Below, in pieces: positions 47,885 through 59,940 of a stretch of DNA of 64,000 nt (position 1 is the first letter of the stretch; each line of letters opens with the position of its first letter). The notes under the pieces were generated by a model. It saw only the letters and a list, made by a program, of their open reading frames with translations, made no database searches and was not told the origin of the DNA. Position numbers and translations under genes: made by a program. Origin of the DNA: Caenorhabditis remanei (taxonomy: Eukaryota > Nematoda > Chromadorea > Rhabditida > Rhabditidae); assembly GCF_010183535.1 (NCBI RefSeq), contig NC_071333.1, positions 10,104,587 through 10,168,586 on the forward strand. Direction: 5' to 3'.

Positions 47885-49560
47885 ATGGATGAGCCGGTCA
47901 TTGATACGTCAACTCCAGAAACGCTGGAAAGAGATTTTATGGCCTGGCTGAATGTGAGTGGTTATTCCATTTCTAGATTGAATGAGTTTCTATATCTGTG
48001 ATTGTTTTCAGAGTGATCCGACAAATACCCCAATCCGAAAAGCTGTGTTTCACGGTTTGGATTCAATTGCTCCAGCATTGATAAACCAGTTCACGGATGC
48101 ATTCGAAGTAAGAGAACTATGAATATTAGGGAGATCTCACACAATCAGCATATAGGGCGCGGTTACCATAAAAATTGTATTTGAGGTGCCCCTTTATTTG
48201 AAGTGCCCCTCTAATAGTGGTGCCCTCTGATGGACCCTTTGAACAATAGAGTTGCATGCACCTCAAATACAGTTTTTACGGTATTTTCCATTTCTATTTT
48301 CCAGGTTGGCATGTACAATCCATACTACTATCCAGACACATCGGATAGTGGGTCACCTTCTTCCTTATCCTGTTCATCCCTAGATTATGATGTGCCACCC
48401 CCACCACAATATGAAAAAGATGTGGCCCGCAGTTCAGGTTAGTCGGATTTCAAAGGTCAAAAATGTTATTAGAAATGGATTTGCATAAGCGAGAGTACTG
48501 ATTCTTCCTCATATCTCCCTACCACTAATTACTTTCCATTGTGATACAGATCACTGTCTAGACCTGTCTATTACAGTATATTCTTTTTATAAACCAAAAA
48601 AACTGTTGTTAAGTGCCGACTGTTATAGAAAGCAGTAAATCTTCACACTCATCAGACTTTGTCCTAACTACAGAAGCGGTGACATCAATCAAAATAGAAA
48701 AAAGATAGACGAGTTGTTCACAACAGAATTCAAGTGTTTCATTTATTGCCCTTCACTACCGTTTTTTTACATGCACATTGAAAAGGAAAGACAAGGAGAT
48801 CCAACACTGATATAAATATATCGTCTATCACTATGACATACCGCTGACGGGATTTCTCTTTTATCTGTCTGTCTAGCTATATGTGATTGTCTGATTTGGG
48901 AGATTTGGAAGAATCGAATTGAAACGTGATTAATTTATATGTATTTGATTGTTTTCTAGGACGAAATCAACTGGGAAGGACGTATAGCCCTGGATTGCCG
49001 TTGTCGATGTGTGAACGGGAGGAGATCGTGAAGTTATTTCAAGTTAGACCACCAATTTTCTCGTTTCTTCATAGTAGTAAACTGGTTTTCAGGGCGGTTG
49101 GAAGATCTGCGACATTTCGAAACGTCTTTGTGTCACCCACAGTTGTGTGAGCAAAATTCTCAACCGGTGAGTCACAATCAAAATCTATTTTTGTTCTATC
49201 ACAATGATGTATTTCAGATATCGCCAAACAGGATCAGTAAAACCGAAAGATGCCAAAGAAGGACGGACGGAATCTCCTTTAGTGTTAGCTGTAAGAGATT
49301 ATCGGTAGCAATCCAAAAAGATTTAACAAAAGTTTTTGAGCTGTTTTGATTCAGATCACGACTCGGAATGTGTCGACAAAGTGAAATTCGTGAGCAGCTG
49401 ATAAGAGATGGCATTTGCACTCGGGACAATGCGCCATCAAGGAGTAGTATAAATCAGTATGTTACTCCTAATTGAATTCTTGAAACATCAAAGTGATTTC
49501 AGCATTCTACGGACAAAACTGGATATTAAGCGACGGAAGAAAAGTCTTGCCGACGATTAA
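47885..49560 (+). CDS. Paired-domain (PAX) transcription factor lacking a homeodomain
   Basis: Eight exons (47885-47953, 48012-48107, 48305-48437, 48960-49042, 49093-49166, 49218-49304, 49355-49456, 49503-49560) give 233 residues. Residues 1-99 are unique, with a Tyr/Pro and Ser-rich part (MYNPYYYPDTSDSGSPSS). The paired domain covers about 100-222. The PAI half begins GRNQLGRTYSPGLPLS and holds CDISKRLCVTHSCVSKILNR. The RED half is RLGMCRQSEIREQLIRDGI, then APSRSSINHILRTKLD. The protein ends 11 residues later (KRRKKSLADD), so there is no octapeptide or homeodomain. It is a DNA-binding nuclear factor of the paired-only type, like nematode pax/npax genes; I do not assign which one. Exon 6 has a second, stronger-looking donor at 49291 that would truncate the RED half. 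Confidence 0.9.
48164..48283. repeat. Short inverted repeat in paired-gene intron 2
   Basis: TACCATAAAAATTGTATTTG..GGTGC at the left pairs with GCACCTCAAATACAGTTTTTACGGTA at the right. Between them are two near-copies of a (G)GTGCCCCT motif. This looks like a small MITE-type insertion. Confidence 0.7.
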
Positions 49561-49848
49561 TTAAACACTTCCAAAGTCAAATGCCAACCGATGCGGCTCA
49601 ATTACTAGTTAAATTCTATTCTTAATCCTCAATGCCCAAACTTTCCGCCTTTTATTAAAAATTAATCTCTATTACACCTAATTGTTTTAGATCTCGTGGT
49701 CATCATCCTGTAATTAGCTGGTATAATTTTTCCCACACAAACCGGCGACACTTTCCTCATTTATTTCCGTCTGTAGTCTGAGCATCTCTCTGTTTTTCTC
49801 ACTTTTTCATTTAAACTTAACCAGTTCATAATTTGAAGAGTTATGTTT

Positions 49849-49854
49849 AATAAA
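49849..49854 (+). terminator. Polyadenylation signal of the paired-domain gene
   Basis: AATAAA, 289 bases after the stop codon and about 100 bases before the large palindrome. Confidence 0.7.
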
Positions 49855-49960
49855 TCGTTCGTGTAGATCTCTCAATATTTCAAATGTTTTATAACCTATT
49901 CTCTGTAAGACTCGAGCAACGTGGGTACTAGGGATTTATTTTTGTATTAAAATGTATACC

Positions 49961-51033
49961 AGGCCATCAGTGACTCATACCATAATTTTTGGGCCCCGGC
50001 TCCGGGCTACGGTAGTACGGTAGGTGCTCAAAGGTCAAAAAATTTATTTTTTTGTTTTTCATTTTTATAAGCTGATTTTTTTTCAACAAAATATGCACAA
50101 TTAGTATATACTTTTCCCAAATTATCAGACTTGAACAACTTTTTTTCACCGAGTTGACACCAAAATACCCAAAATTTTGAGACATTTTGACAGAAAATCA
50201 AAATTTTCGATCCTTATTCAAAAAAACCCCACGACAAAACTTTTGTTTTTCAAATAAGAATTGCAAATTCTTTGATTTAAAAATATATTCGTTCAAAACA
50301 ACCTCTGAGCAGAAACCCAAAAGTGCGTCTGACTGAATGACAAAAAAATTTTTTAGACGAAAACCAAAAATTCTTTATTGATATCGTAAGATCGTGTTAT
50401 ACTGAACATTTTTTGTACTGACACTTTTTTACCAAACTAAGTCCATCTATGAGAAAATCATGTTCAAGATGAAACCAACGCAAAATTTCTCGTTTCGCAC
50501 TGCGCATCAAAAGTGTTGTTTTCATCTTGAACATGATTTTCTCATAGATGGACTTAGTTTGGTAAAAATGTGTCAGTATAAAAAATGTTCAATATAACAC
50601 AATCTTACGATATCAATAAAGAATTTTTGATTTTCGTCTAAAAAATTTTTTTGTCATTCAGTCAGACGCACTTTTGGGTTTCTGCTCAGAGGTTGTTTTG
50701 AACGAATATATTTTTAAATCAAAGAATTTGGAATTTTTATTTGAAAAACAAAAATTTTGTCGTGGGGTTTTTTTGAATAAGGATCGAAAATTTCGATTTT
50801 CTGTCAAAATGTCTCAAAATTTTGGGTATTTTGGTGTGAACTCGGTGAAAAAAAGTTGTTCAAGTCTGATAATTTGGGAAAAGTATATACTAATTGTGCA
50901 TATTTTGTTGGAAAAAAATCAGCTTTTAAAAATGAAAAACAAAAAAATAAATTTTTTGACCTTTGAGCACCTACCGTACTACCGTAACTCAGAGCCCGGG
51001 CCCAAAAATTATGGTATGGGTCACTGATGGCCT
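49961..51033. repeat. Near-perfect 1.07-kb palindromic element with 8-bp flanking repeat
   Basis: The left end AGGCCATCAGTGACTCATACC is the complement of the right end GGTATGGGTCACTGATGGCCT with one mismatch. The arms then mirror each other base for base with few differences, down to a spacer of about 45 bases near 50475-50518. AATGTATA occurs just outside both ends (49951-49958 and 51034-51041), an 8-bp target-site duplication of hAT type. Both arms carry the same outward-reading frame (SQNFGYFGVNSVKKSCSS) simply because they are copies. No transposase is present, so this is a non-autonomous palindromic transposon. Confidence 0.93.
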
Positions 51034-51655
51034 AATGTATATGCACATGCAATTTTTAATCTGTAACATCAATACAGGCCGTACGCCCCTACCTACTGTG
51101 ACCATGTTCGACTCTTACAGAGAATAGGTTTTATAGGACAGGTGTAATATTCTTCGGGATGTGACTTTGCTAGAACTGTTGTTTCATGCTTCAAACACAA
51201 TTCGAAGACTAACTTTAAAATGTCTGAACGAATTTCACATAATTTTTGTACGTTTTCCATACCAAAATGTCTTTCATTTTGTAAAAAACCCAAAATGGTG
51301 ACCGCATGAATCATGAAACTTTGATTGAATAGAGAAAACAAAAACAAACTGCAACAATATTTGACTTTTGTCTTCATTCATAAACTTCACTTTTCTTTTG
51401 TTCTCATGCTGAATTTGACCAACAACTAATAGTGATCTGTTCACAATTTGGAACGAGTTAGTCATGCATTGTTTTGTTTTCTAACAGAAGCTAAACAGAA
51501 CAATATGAGGGGTTTTTATTTTCCATTTATTAAGAACTTCCCAAACTTTTTTATCCAGCTTAACTATAGCATCACTTCTATCTCTCTTTTTTCCATAGTT
51601 AGTTCTCGCCCAAAAAAATATGAACACGCTGCCTGTGATATGAGAGAAAATGTTT

Positions 51656-52625
51656 GAGACGCAGACAGCTAGAAACTATGCGTGTTCGAAAGTGAAAGTG
51701 TTTCAGTTGGTCATATTTCGCAACATGAAAATTGAAAAGGAAGAAGATGAACACTTCGTGCACTCAGAAAGAATATAAGACGCAGTTTGACACAAACTTT
51801 GAGAATTTGAAAGTGAAAAATTTCAACATGATATAACTTCACAGTACTTTGATAATGATACAGTTAAGAAAACAGATATTGATATAACTAAAGAAATATT
51901 TCGTTTGAGGCACAGGAAATCAGAAACTATTCAAGTTGAAAAGTGAAAGTGTGTAGGTAGATGTTTCCTGCAAAATTTGGAAAATGAAACAGTCATGAAA
52001 AAGAATTGCGGTTGAACGCAGTTTTGGGTACGAGACACAGCGTGCTAGAAACTGTTCGAGTCGGAAAGTAAAAGTTGCTGAGATGATAACAAAACGGATA
52101 CCAATAAATTAAGAAAACAAAACTAGAGAGAGCCACTAAGATTCATTTATTTGAAAGAAGCAGAGAATCAGAAACTATTCGTACTGGAAAGTAAGAATTG
52201 GAAAGTACACTATTACTGACACTGAAAACCTGGCCCTGTTCACCAAATATCTCTTTGAGACGCAGCGATCTAGAAACTATCCAAGTTTGAAAGTGAAAGT
52301 TACTGATATGATAACAGATGGGCTACAAGTTAACAGAGAAAACAAAATTGGAGAGAGCTACAGAGATACATTTACCTGTAAGATGCCGACAATTAGAAAC
52401 TGTTCGTGTTAGAAAGTGAAAGTTAGAAAAATAAAACTACAACCAAAATAACACCTTTGACGCAATTAACAAAATATTCGAGACGCAGGAATTTAGAAAC
52501 TATCAAAGTTTGAAAGTGAAAGTTACCGATTAGTAAACATTTTGCAGTACATCACCGAGATAAATAATATCTATCTCTCAGACGCAGCATGTTAGATACT
52601 GTTCAAGTTTGAAAGTGAAAGTTGC
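51656..52625. repeat. Dispersed array of about nine units with BLMP-1/PRDM1-like motif
   Basis: Units start near 51656, 51776, 51902, 52031, 52157, 52257, 52380, 52480 and 52580. The shared core is GAGACGCAG, six variable bases, TAGAAACTATTCAAGTT, then GAAAGTGAAAGTT; unit 5 and the second unit are more degenerate. Spacing is 100-129 bases, and the DNA between units is unrelated. The terminal part matches the known PRDM1/BLMP-1 binding consensus (AGTGAAAGT). The array ends about 460 bases before the collagen start codon, in the same orientation throughout. Confidence 0.85.
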
Positions 52626-53085
52626 AAGTTATAATGGTTTTTCATTATTCCAAAGTGAAAATCGGTACAGTAATCTTTGCTTTCAAGTACCTACTTGTGC
52701 TCAAAATGAAAAACTACTATCACTATTTTGCGACACCTGTTCTTGCAATTTTCTGATACCGGACTATTTGTAGATTGGAAACAATGAATCTTTTATATTA
52801 CCAATTGAACACTACTACTACTCCAATTCACACAGACCTTCGGAATTTCTCATTATCTCCGTGATCACCACGGGAGGAGTACAATCCATTTACCCGTATG
52901 AAAGCGAAATCTTGCGGAGATACTGAGGATAGATAATCCAGGTCACTCCTTTGTTATCTAATTAGGTCACATTCACTGATATATATGTGTACAATAAGAA
53001 AGTTTTTCTTCATTTTCTTTTGTACTATCGACTAGTTTCTTTTTTCTTCTTCTTGGTTTTCCACTTTTCAATTGTTTTTACAGAT

Positions 53086-54044
53086 ATGGAGCAGAAATGC
53101 GCCCCACGGCGCTCTCTCCGGCTGCTTGCCATTGCTTCGGCAACTTTGGCTATCGTTTCTATGCTAGCTACAGTAATAATTGTTCCTCTTGTGTACAATC
53201 ATGTGCAGCATCTTCAGTCGGTTATGAACAGTGAAGTGGATTTTTGCAAGGTAAGCAAATTTCCATTTAGCGCAGTAAAATAACGAGCTAAATATTTCAG
53301 ACCAGATCTCGTGACATGTGGCGTGAGATGGTTACCGTTCAATCTGTTTCTGGGGGAATTCCAGCTCGTACCGCCCGTCGTACCCGTCGTGACAATTACG
53401 GAGCACAACCAATTGCTGCCAATCCACCATCATCTGCTGCGGGATCTTGCTGTACCTGCCAAGTCGGTCCACCAGGACCACCAGGACCACCAGGAAGAGA
53501 CGGTCGGCCAGGAGCACCAGGACGTCCAGGAAATCCAGGACCACCAGGAAGAGACGGAGCACTTCTCCCAGGACCACCACCAAAGCCACCATGTCAAAAG
53601 TGTCCACCAGGACCACCAGGACCAGCCGGACCTCCCGGACCAAAAGGTCTTCCAGGACCACAAGGAGATGCTGGTACAGCTGGACAAGATGGTGTTCCAG
53701 GACTTCCAGGACCACCAGGACCATCCGGACCACAAGGAGCGCCAGGAGTTCCAGGAGAGAAGGGACCAACTGGAGAGCCAGGAAAGGTTATCAACGGAGC
53801 TCCACCAGGCCCACCAGGACCACCAGGACCACCAGGACCTCAAGGGCCACCAGGACCACCAGGAAAGGATGGACAACCAGGAAAGGCCGGGCCACCAGGA
53901 CTTCCAGGAGATCCAGGAGAGAAGGGATCCGACGGACTTCCAGGACCACACGGAGGAACTGGACCACGTGGACCACCAGGACAACCAGGATCATGCGATC
54001 ATTGTCCACCGCCTAGAACCGGACCAGGATATGCCAGACGTTGA
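53086..54044 (+). CDS. Cuticle collagen
   Basis: Two exons (53086-53250, 53301-54044) give 302 residues. The N-terminus has a basic patch and a hydrophobic segment ([20 protein letters not shown], about residues 14-36), as in the nematode cuticle collagen family with its signal-anchor. A subtilisin-type cleavage cluster (RTARRTRR) precedes the collagen part. Gly-X-Y blocks are split by short breaks and bordered by paired cysteines (CCTCQVG, CQKCPPG, CDHCPPP) that form interchain bonds. The chain is assembled in hypodermal cells and secreted into the cuticle at molts. The ATG is two bases after a TTTACAG acceptor. The upstream repeat array suggests stage- or cycle-controlled expression. The member of the large col/dpy/sqt group is not identified. 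Confidence 0.95.
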
Positions 54045-54086
54045 AATTAATCTCATTTTACTCAGCAATGTCCCCATTCTTTATTC

Positions 54087-54092
54087 AATAAA
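54087..54092 (+). terminator. Collagen polyadenylation signal
   Basis: AATAAA, 43 bases past the collagen stop codon. Confidence 0.85.
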
Positions 54093-54099
54093 CCTACTG

Positions 54100-57000
54100 A
54101 CAAAAAAGATTCGAGGCATACTAAGAATTCTACAAAACATATGATTTCGTTTCACCTGTTTTTCTGATTAACGGTTGCGCGGTTTTTAGTCTTGATGCTT
54201 GCTGGAGTTACCAAAAACGTCATCAGTTCTGACTTCGACTGTTTTTGCTTGTGGTTTTTTGCCGAGCTTTCTTGAAAACTTCAAGATGTGTATATACGAA
54301 GTTACAAAGGGTCAACCATGTGACCGGCAAAAAACTTGATTGACATGAATGACACAATGAAAATATTATATTCTGAATGTGAGTTATATTCTCTGGTCTC
54401 ACTTCTCTTGAGGGTAAAAAAAGAAGTTGGTGAAAAATCTAATGCACATTATTTCGCATGAAAGCTAGCGCGAAATCTAACAAAAAGCTCATCATCTAAC
54501 TTCATCTTCAGCTCATTCTGATCCTCCCTTCTTCCTCTTTTCTTCTGCGGCTCTTTGTGGTCCGTCTTCTTTTTGCTCCTTTTTTTTTGCTTTCATTCTT
54601 TTCGAAAGTGTCTATTGCTTTGCCGGTAAGTAGGATACTAGTGAAAAAGCACTCAAGCGAGGAAGAAAAAGAGAAGAATTGAGCAAAATGAGGAGGAAGT
54701 CAATCTTTTGCAAAGAAACTGTCGAACGGTGAACTTTCCTCCGCTGAATAAACACCTCTCACCCCATACGTTTTACTATTTGTAAACCAAAACCACCCAC
54801 CGTTTTTGTTGTCAAATTTTCTGAATTTTTCAAAGCGAAAATGATTTTTTTAATACTGAAAGACATATACTTTAAAATAGTAACCCTATTCTAACAGATA
54901 GTGCAAATTTCTTCATTTCCCGCTAGCGATCCTCTTATCATTTGCTCTGTTAAAAACTTCTTATTGGCAGATTACCACAGTTCCAAATACTAGAACATTC
55001 ACTGTCCATTTCACAGTGATCACAGATTCCTTTGATTGACACTTTCTTGATTTATTGCTATGTAACAGTTTACAAAGTGAAGAATATTTGATTGACTCGA
55101 ACACACTTTCCAAATTCTTTTAAGCAAATGCTCTCTCGTTTTCGTTTCCGATCTTATGACCGATCACTTTTATACACAAGAAACATTTTATTTTTCTGTT
55201 CGGTCATGACCCCTCAAGTGTAATATTTCATGTTTCTGTACTTTTGTTCCACAGTCCTCCGAGGAAGATAGTAGTCGTAAAACACTGGTTGAAATGTCCT
55301 TTCACATGTGGTTTCTAAATTATTGCGTTTCATTGGCTATTTCCTCTTCTTCTTTCTTAGTTCCTCAAATTTTCTTATTTTCTTTCTTCCAGAGGTTGAT
55401 TTAACAAATTGTGTTTTTCAATTTATAACTCTCGAGTTTTTATTACACAGATTGTTATCTTTTATCAATATGATATCTATCCAAAACTCTATATTTTTAT
55501 TAGTTTCCCATCAAAAACTGTTTACTTTGTTATCAACTGTCTTATTCCTTTACATTGTTCATGATACTTTGTTATCAATTGTTTTCCGACACCTCCACGT
55601 TATGTACTCATTATAAACCCTCTGGTTTTGTGGTCATTCTTACTCCAATTATGTTTTTTCACTCCTTTTCTTGATCGTAGGAAAAATGATGTGGCTGTGT
55701 ATCCGTGTTTACGTGTAAGTGGATATGGAAGAAATCAAAAAACAATAAAAATAGAAACGAAGCGAGCAGATGTAATTTTACATTCAAATTGTGTTCGGTA
55801 GCTACATATATGGGGGCCAGAAAACCGCTTTTGTTACTACTTCGTCGTTTTTGCGTTGGCCTCCCATACGCTGGCTAATTTACATTCCATACGCACACAT
55901 AACACGTCAAACCACGCTGCTACTGAAGCGCCGTTCGAACCGATTAGCTCGTTGCGGCCAAACAAATAGTTCAACCACAAAATTAGCATAAATTTGATTA
56001 ATGTCAGCGTTTCCTATTGATATTCGGTTTCTTCGTGTTGTCAAGAATATGAGACGAAGCATGCTACTTCTATGATTTTATTCTTTATTCTATTGGAATT
56101 TCAGAGTCCAAAAGTTGATTAAATAATCTGAAATTGTGAAAAGTACATTGTTAACTACATAAGACGCTTTAATATAGCTGAAGAGCTGCCAGTTATGAAA
56201 TTTCAGAATTCATTTTTGATTACTTAACTTCTACTTCCAATCTAGACAAAACGACATTACAACAAACCCATCTATTGTCAAGAATCATTTCGAATTTAGG
56301 TGTAAAACGTGGTTGTCATAAATTTACCGCCATCAGAAGTGTAAAAATATAAAAACTGATTTATTCTTCATAACTTCTTGTGATCAATTCACATGATCGT
56401 TCAAACAAGAATCGCATGTTTCTTCAACTATTATTGTATGTTACATTTACAATTTATCCTTGAATTGAAGCTTACATATGAAAACTATCTGAAGGACGTT
56501 GTAGTGACCTTCTGTTTTGCATAAGAAATATGAGAAACCTTTTTCATAATAACATTTTTCTTTTTCTAGTGACGTCAATCCTCCTACCTTTATGAACACT
56601 GTTTGATAAACGAACGAAAAAACATTCTCTTGGGATGATTTTCGGTTTAAATGCGTATTATCATTACGAAATCTGTCTCAGGATGATATCTAGTTTCGCT
56701 ACACCTTTATATGTCACTTGTCAAGTCATAAATCCTTTTAAATCTTCGTAAATTTCCAGTTCCAGTGGTTTCTTTTTGGAGTAGTTACTTACTGAAGAAA
56801 AACTATTCGTAGATATAAAATGATAGCTAATAACACTTTTAGACTCTCAAGTTCATTCAGGACAAGAATAGTATCCATTCAATGGAAAATACGAGAAAAT
56901 AATTGCAGCTTATTTCCCGTTTTTAACAAAGAACTGACATGAATAGGAGCCAATTACATGGATGTGTAAAAGACATGAAGATGCTAATTTAACTCCGTTT

Positions 57001-59940
57001 TTTGTGCACCCGTCGGTTGACACCATTTGGAAGAAAAAAAACTAGAAATCGATGAGAAGTAGTGTGTCACAAAGATGTGCGAATTGAGGGAGAGGGCACT
57101 CAAGAGACCCAGATACATCTAGTGACCACAGCGCATAGACAAAATTTGCCTCTTCTTCTTGTCTCGGCGGCCCCATCTTCGCCCCCATTTTTGCGCTTCT
57201 TTTACGTGTAATCGAGGACTTGCCGTAATACGGATGTAATTCGGGACCATTATCCGCCCAGGTTTTTCTTCATCTTTTGTCTTCATTTTCTTTCGGAGAC
57301 GTGAGTCGATTTGATCCTCCCAAGATTATCATAAATCCCTGTCAAACAAGATTTCTGTCACTTAAATCGCGGCAAGAACCCTTGTTTGACGTGTTTTGTT
57401 TATCTTTCCACAATATAATATCATTGATGTTCTTATTTGGTTTTGCAAAACGTTGTCAGCGAACACGCGTCGATGTAGCAACATTCGAAGGCAAAAGTGT
57501 GATAAATTACCCGATCTATTGCGTCTCCCCTTCATCTCATTCTGTTAATGATTTTAAACTTCCTGAATCTACTGACTCATTCCTCCTCCATTCAGATCTT
57601 ACATTTAGTTAACATCAAGACGAATTACATCTCAAACTGTTATTCTCAAGTTTTTCTTTATTTATTTTCAGTTTCTCATCCACTTCTAAGAAAAAAAGAC
57701 CTAGACATATCACGAAATGTATCGAATTTCAATTCTCCTTCATTTGGTTTCAAATTCAATATTTTCTTCTCCGCAAGAAAAATATCTCTCTTATGAAGTC
57801 TCTAACCACAAAACATCACCATCATTGCTATAAATTCGTTGTTCTGTGAGTAACATAACAAAAACTTTCTTAGCTTCTCCAATGAGTGGTAAAAAGAAAA
57901 CAAAAAGAAAAAAGCATTACTTCTCAAGCAATAATCCGTGTAGTTTGTTAGTTGCCAGTCACAACAGCAGTGAAGTTTTTTTTCAAGTGGGTGCGCTTTC
58001 CCCATTTTACTATTTTTTATTTTGATAAGTATTTAGTTCACTTGAAAAACTCTGTAAAAATAGTAGTTTGTAGTTGAATTTGTTCCAACACCATTTTCGT
58101 TCACTATAAGTTCTAAATTCCTATCTGGGGAAAATGTTGATTTAGCAATGTGACTCACCTTATATATCTGATTCATATTCCGCCATCGATTCCGATTTGA
58201 ATTCCAAGCTACTTTTTGGTGTCTGATCGTTAGGTCCCCCTTCTTTATATTCCAAACTTTTATACGACATCATATGAAGCGGAAACACATGTTCTCAACA
58301 TTGATTCTCTTCAGGAAAAAACTGCGAGTGATCAAATCTGATCTCTCAAGTGCTCCTCTCCTCACTTGACTTTTTCAAGAAAATAAGGGTCCCTTGAAGA
58401 AAACATGCGAGGATTTTCGAATCGAATTGAACTTTTCACTGCTTTCTCATCATGTCGCCATTTCCTGCTCCTCCACGACAGTTGTTGTTCGGTCCCTCCC
58501 TATCTCATCAGTTTTCTAACTGATATCGTTTGTCTTTTTCGTGATTTTTTTGCTTGTTTTCTCTTTTTTTTCGTGAAAAGATCAAGAATATAAAGACGAA
58601 AAAAACATTCGGTCAACTATGCAAATGTTCAATCGCTTGTATTGAAATCCGAACACAATAGAGACCTAACCTTGACACCTTCTGGCGACATTCGTTTTTC
58701 CGGCGCTCATAGATAGTAAAAATAGAAATATACCTGATTGACCTATTCCGAAAACTGAAAATTTGGTATTAAAACAGTAGTATATGTTTATGAACTTTGA
58801 TTTTTCACGTTTTTTGCAAATTTTGGAGCGGTGTTTCGAAATAGACGCATTTGCAGCACACTTCTAAAATTTGACTAATCTGCTCTCGTCATATTCGCTC
58901 TTTGTTGCACTATTTTTTTAAACTTGCATCATTTCCAATACTCCAAAATTGAAATTCAATTTCAAAAACAGACAGACAGCCGGACGATTGAATTTTTATT
59001 GTACACCAGTTTACCACTACTCCGGCAGCCGTAAATGCCATTTTAATAGCCACCCTGGCATGTCTATGAGCGATAGTCCTATCTGACCTTGGTTTTGGTG
59101 CAACGCAACCTTTTCCTCATCCTACTTCCCGATTTATCTACATCGGACCATTATATGTTCTCAAAAAATTCAGTTTCCTGATGACTTTTGCTGTTTTCAG
59201 TCTATTTCAAGTCTCATCAGATAATCCACTTAAATCAATCTAACAAATCTATTTTAAAATTCTGAATTCACACTGAAAATTCTTGATCTCTCCCATTCTC
59301 ACCCTTCACCCCTCTTTTTCGTTTTGTCCTCAATCCACACATTTTGTTTGATTTCTGTTCTGCCACCACATACAATCCAAATAGTATTTGTGACATTCGT
59401 GTGGCTGTCCACCCCAAATTTGGAATAAAGCAACCAGTGGTGGTAATTGGAAAACGATTGAACAACCAAACACAAAAAAATATTGCATTTTCTGAAAATA
59501 TGGCTAGGTTATGACTTGTATCAGATTGCTGTTTTTCACTATTTCTTGCGGTTTTGTTTGCCATTTGCTTCATATTTTTTCTTTATTTTTGCTTCCAAGT
59601 AGATTGAGTGTCTATGCCACTGCCCATTTTCCATCAAAGAAAAATCTAATTTCTTCCTACTATGGCAACCTCTCGCTCCCTTATTCACCGCTCGAATGTT
59701 TTTCGTCCATTTTGTCGACCAACCACTTCTGCTTCTTTTTCTTTTCCTTCTCAACTTTAAATTCTCGGTTTCGCATTTGGTTTAACGAATTCCATCATGA
59801 AATCCTAATTTTCTGTTGGCTCCGGATTTGCAGGAGAAATATCGTGAGAAACTGCCATCTTGGCTTTTTGTGTTTTTCTTTAAATGTCTTTTTTTTTAAG
59901 ATTTTCAAAATGTTTAGGAAATTTGAGAAGTGAAATTCAA
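54100..59940. other. Intergenic DNA, no supported gene
   Basis: Nearly 6 kb of AT-rich sequence with T-rich and A-rich runs. Open frames are low-complexity Phe/Ser/Leu-rich translations of pyrimidine tracts. A slightly GC-richer patch lies at 55780-55990, without splice-bounded coding sequence. Confidence 0.5.

Noticed and set aside
49355..49384. Early stop in the paired-domain gene as a pseudogene signal
   Set aside because: The stop appears only with the upstream donor; the downstream donor restores a full RED subdomain with conserved residues, so the gene is intact.
49967..51027. 72- and 117-codon ORFs with the same peptide on both strands
   Set aside because: They are mirror copies created by the palindrome arms; there is no start context, family or transposase motif.
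51656..52625. CRISPR array
   Set aside because: Regular repeats with unique spacers superficially resemble one, but the repeats are diverged, spacing varies from 100 to 129 bases, and the host is a nematode with intron-bearing genes.
53311..54144. 277-codon plus-strand frame and several minus-strand frames over the collagen exon
   Set aside because: They are out-of-frame or antisense readings of the Gly-X-Y repeats (His/Gln, Arg/Thr, Trp/Ser or Val/Leu runs); only the Gly-X-Y frame has the family features and splice sites.
59511..59933. 140-codon plus-strand ORF
   Set aside because: A Phe/Ser/Leu-rich translation of pyrimidine tracts; typical of T-rich non-coding DNA.
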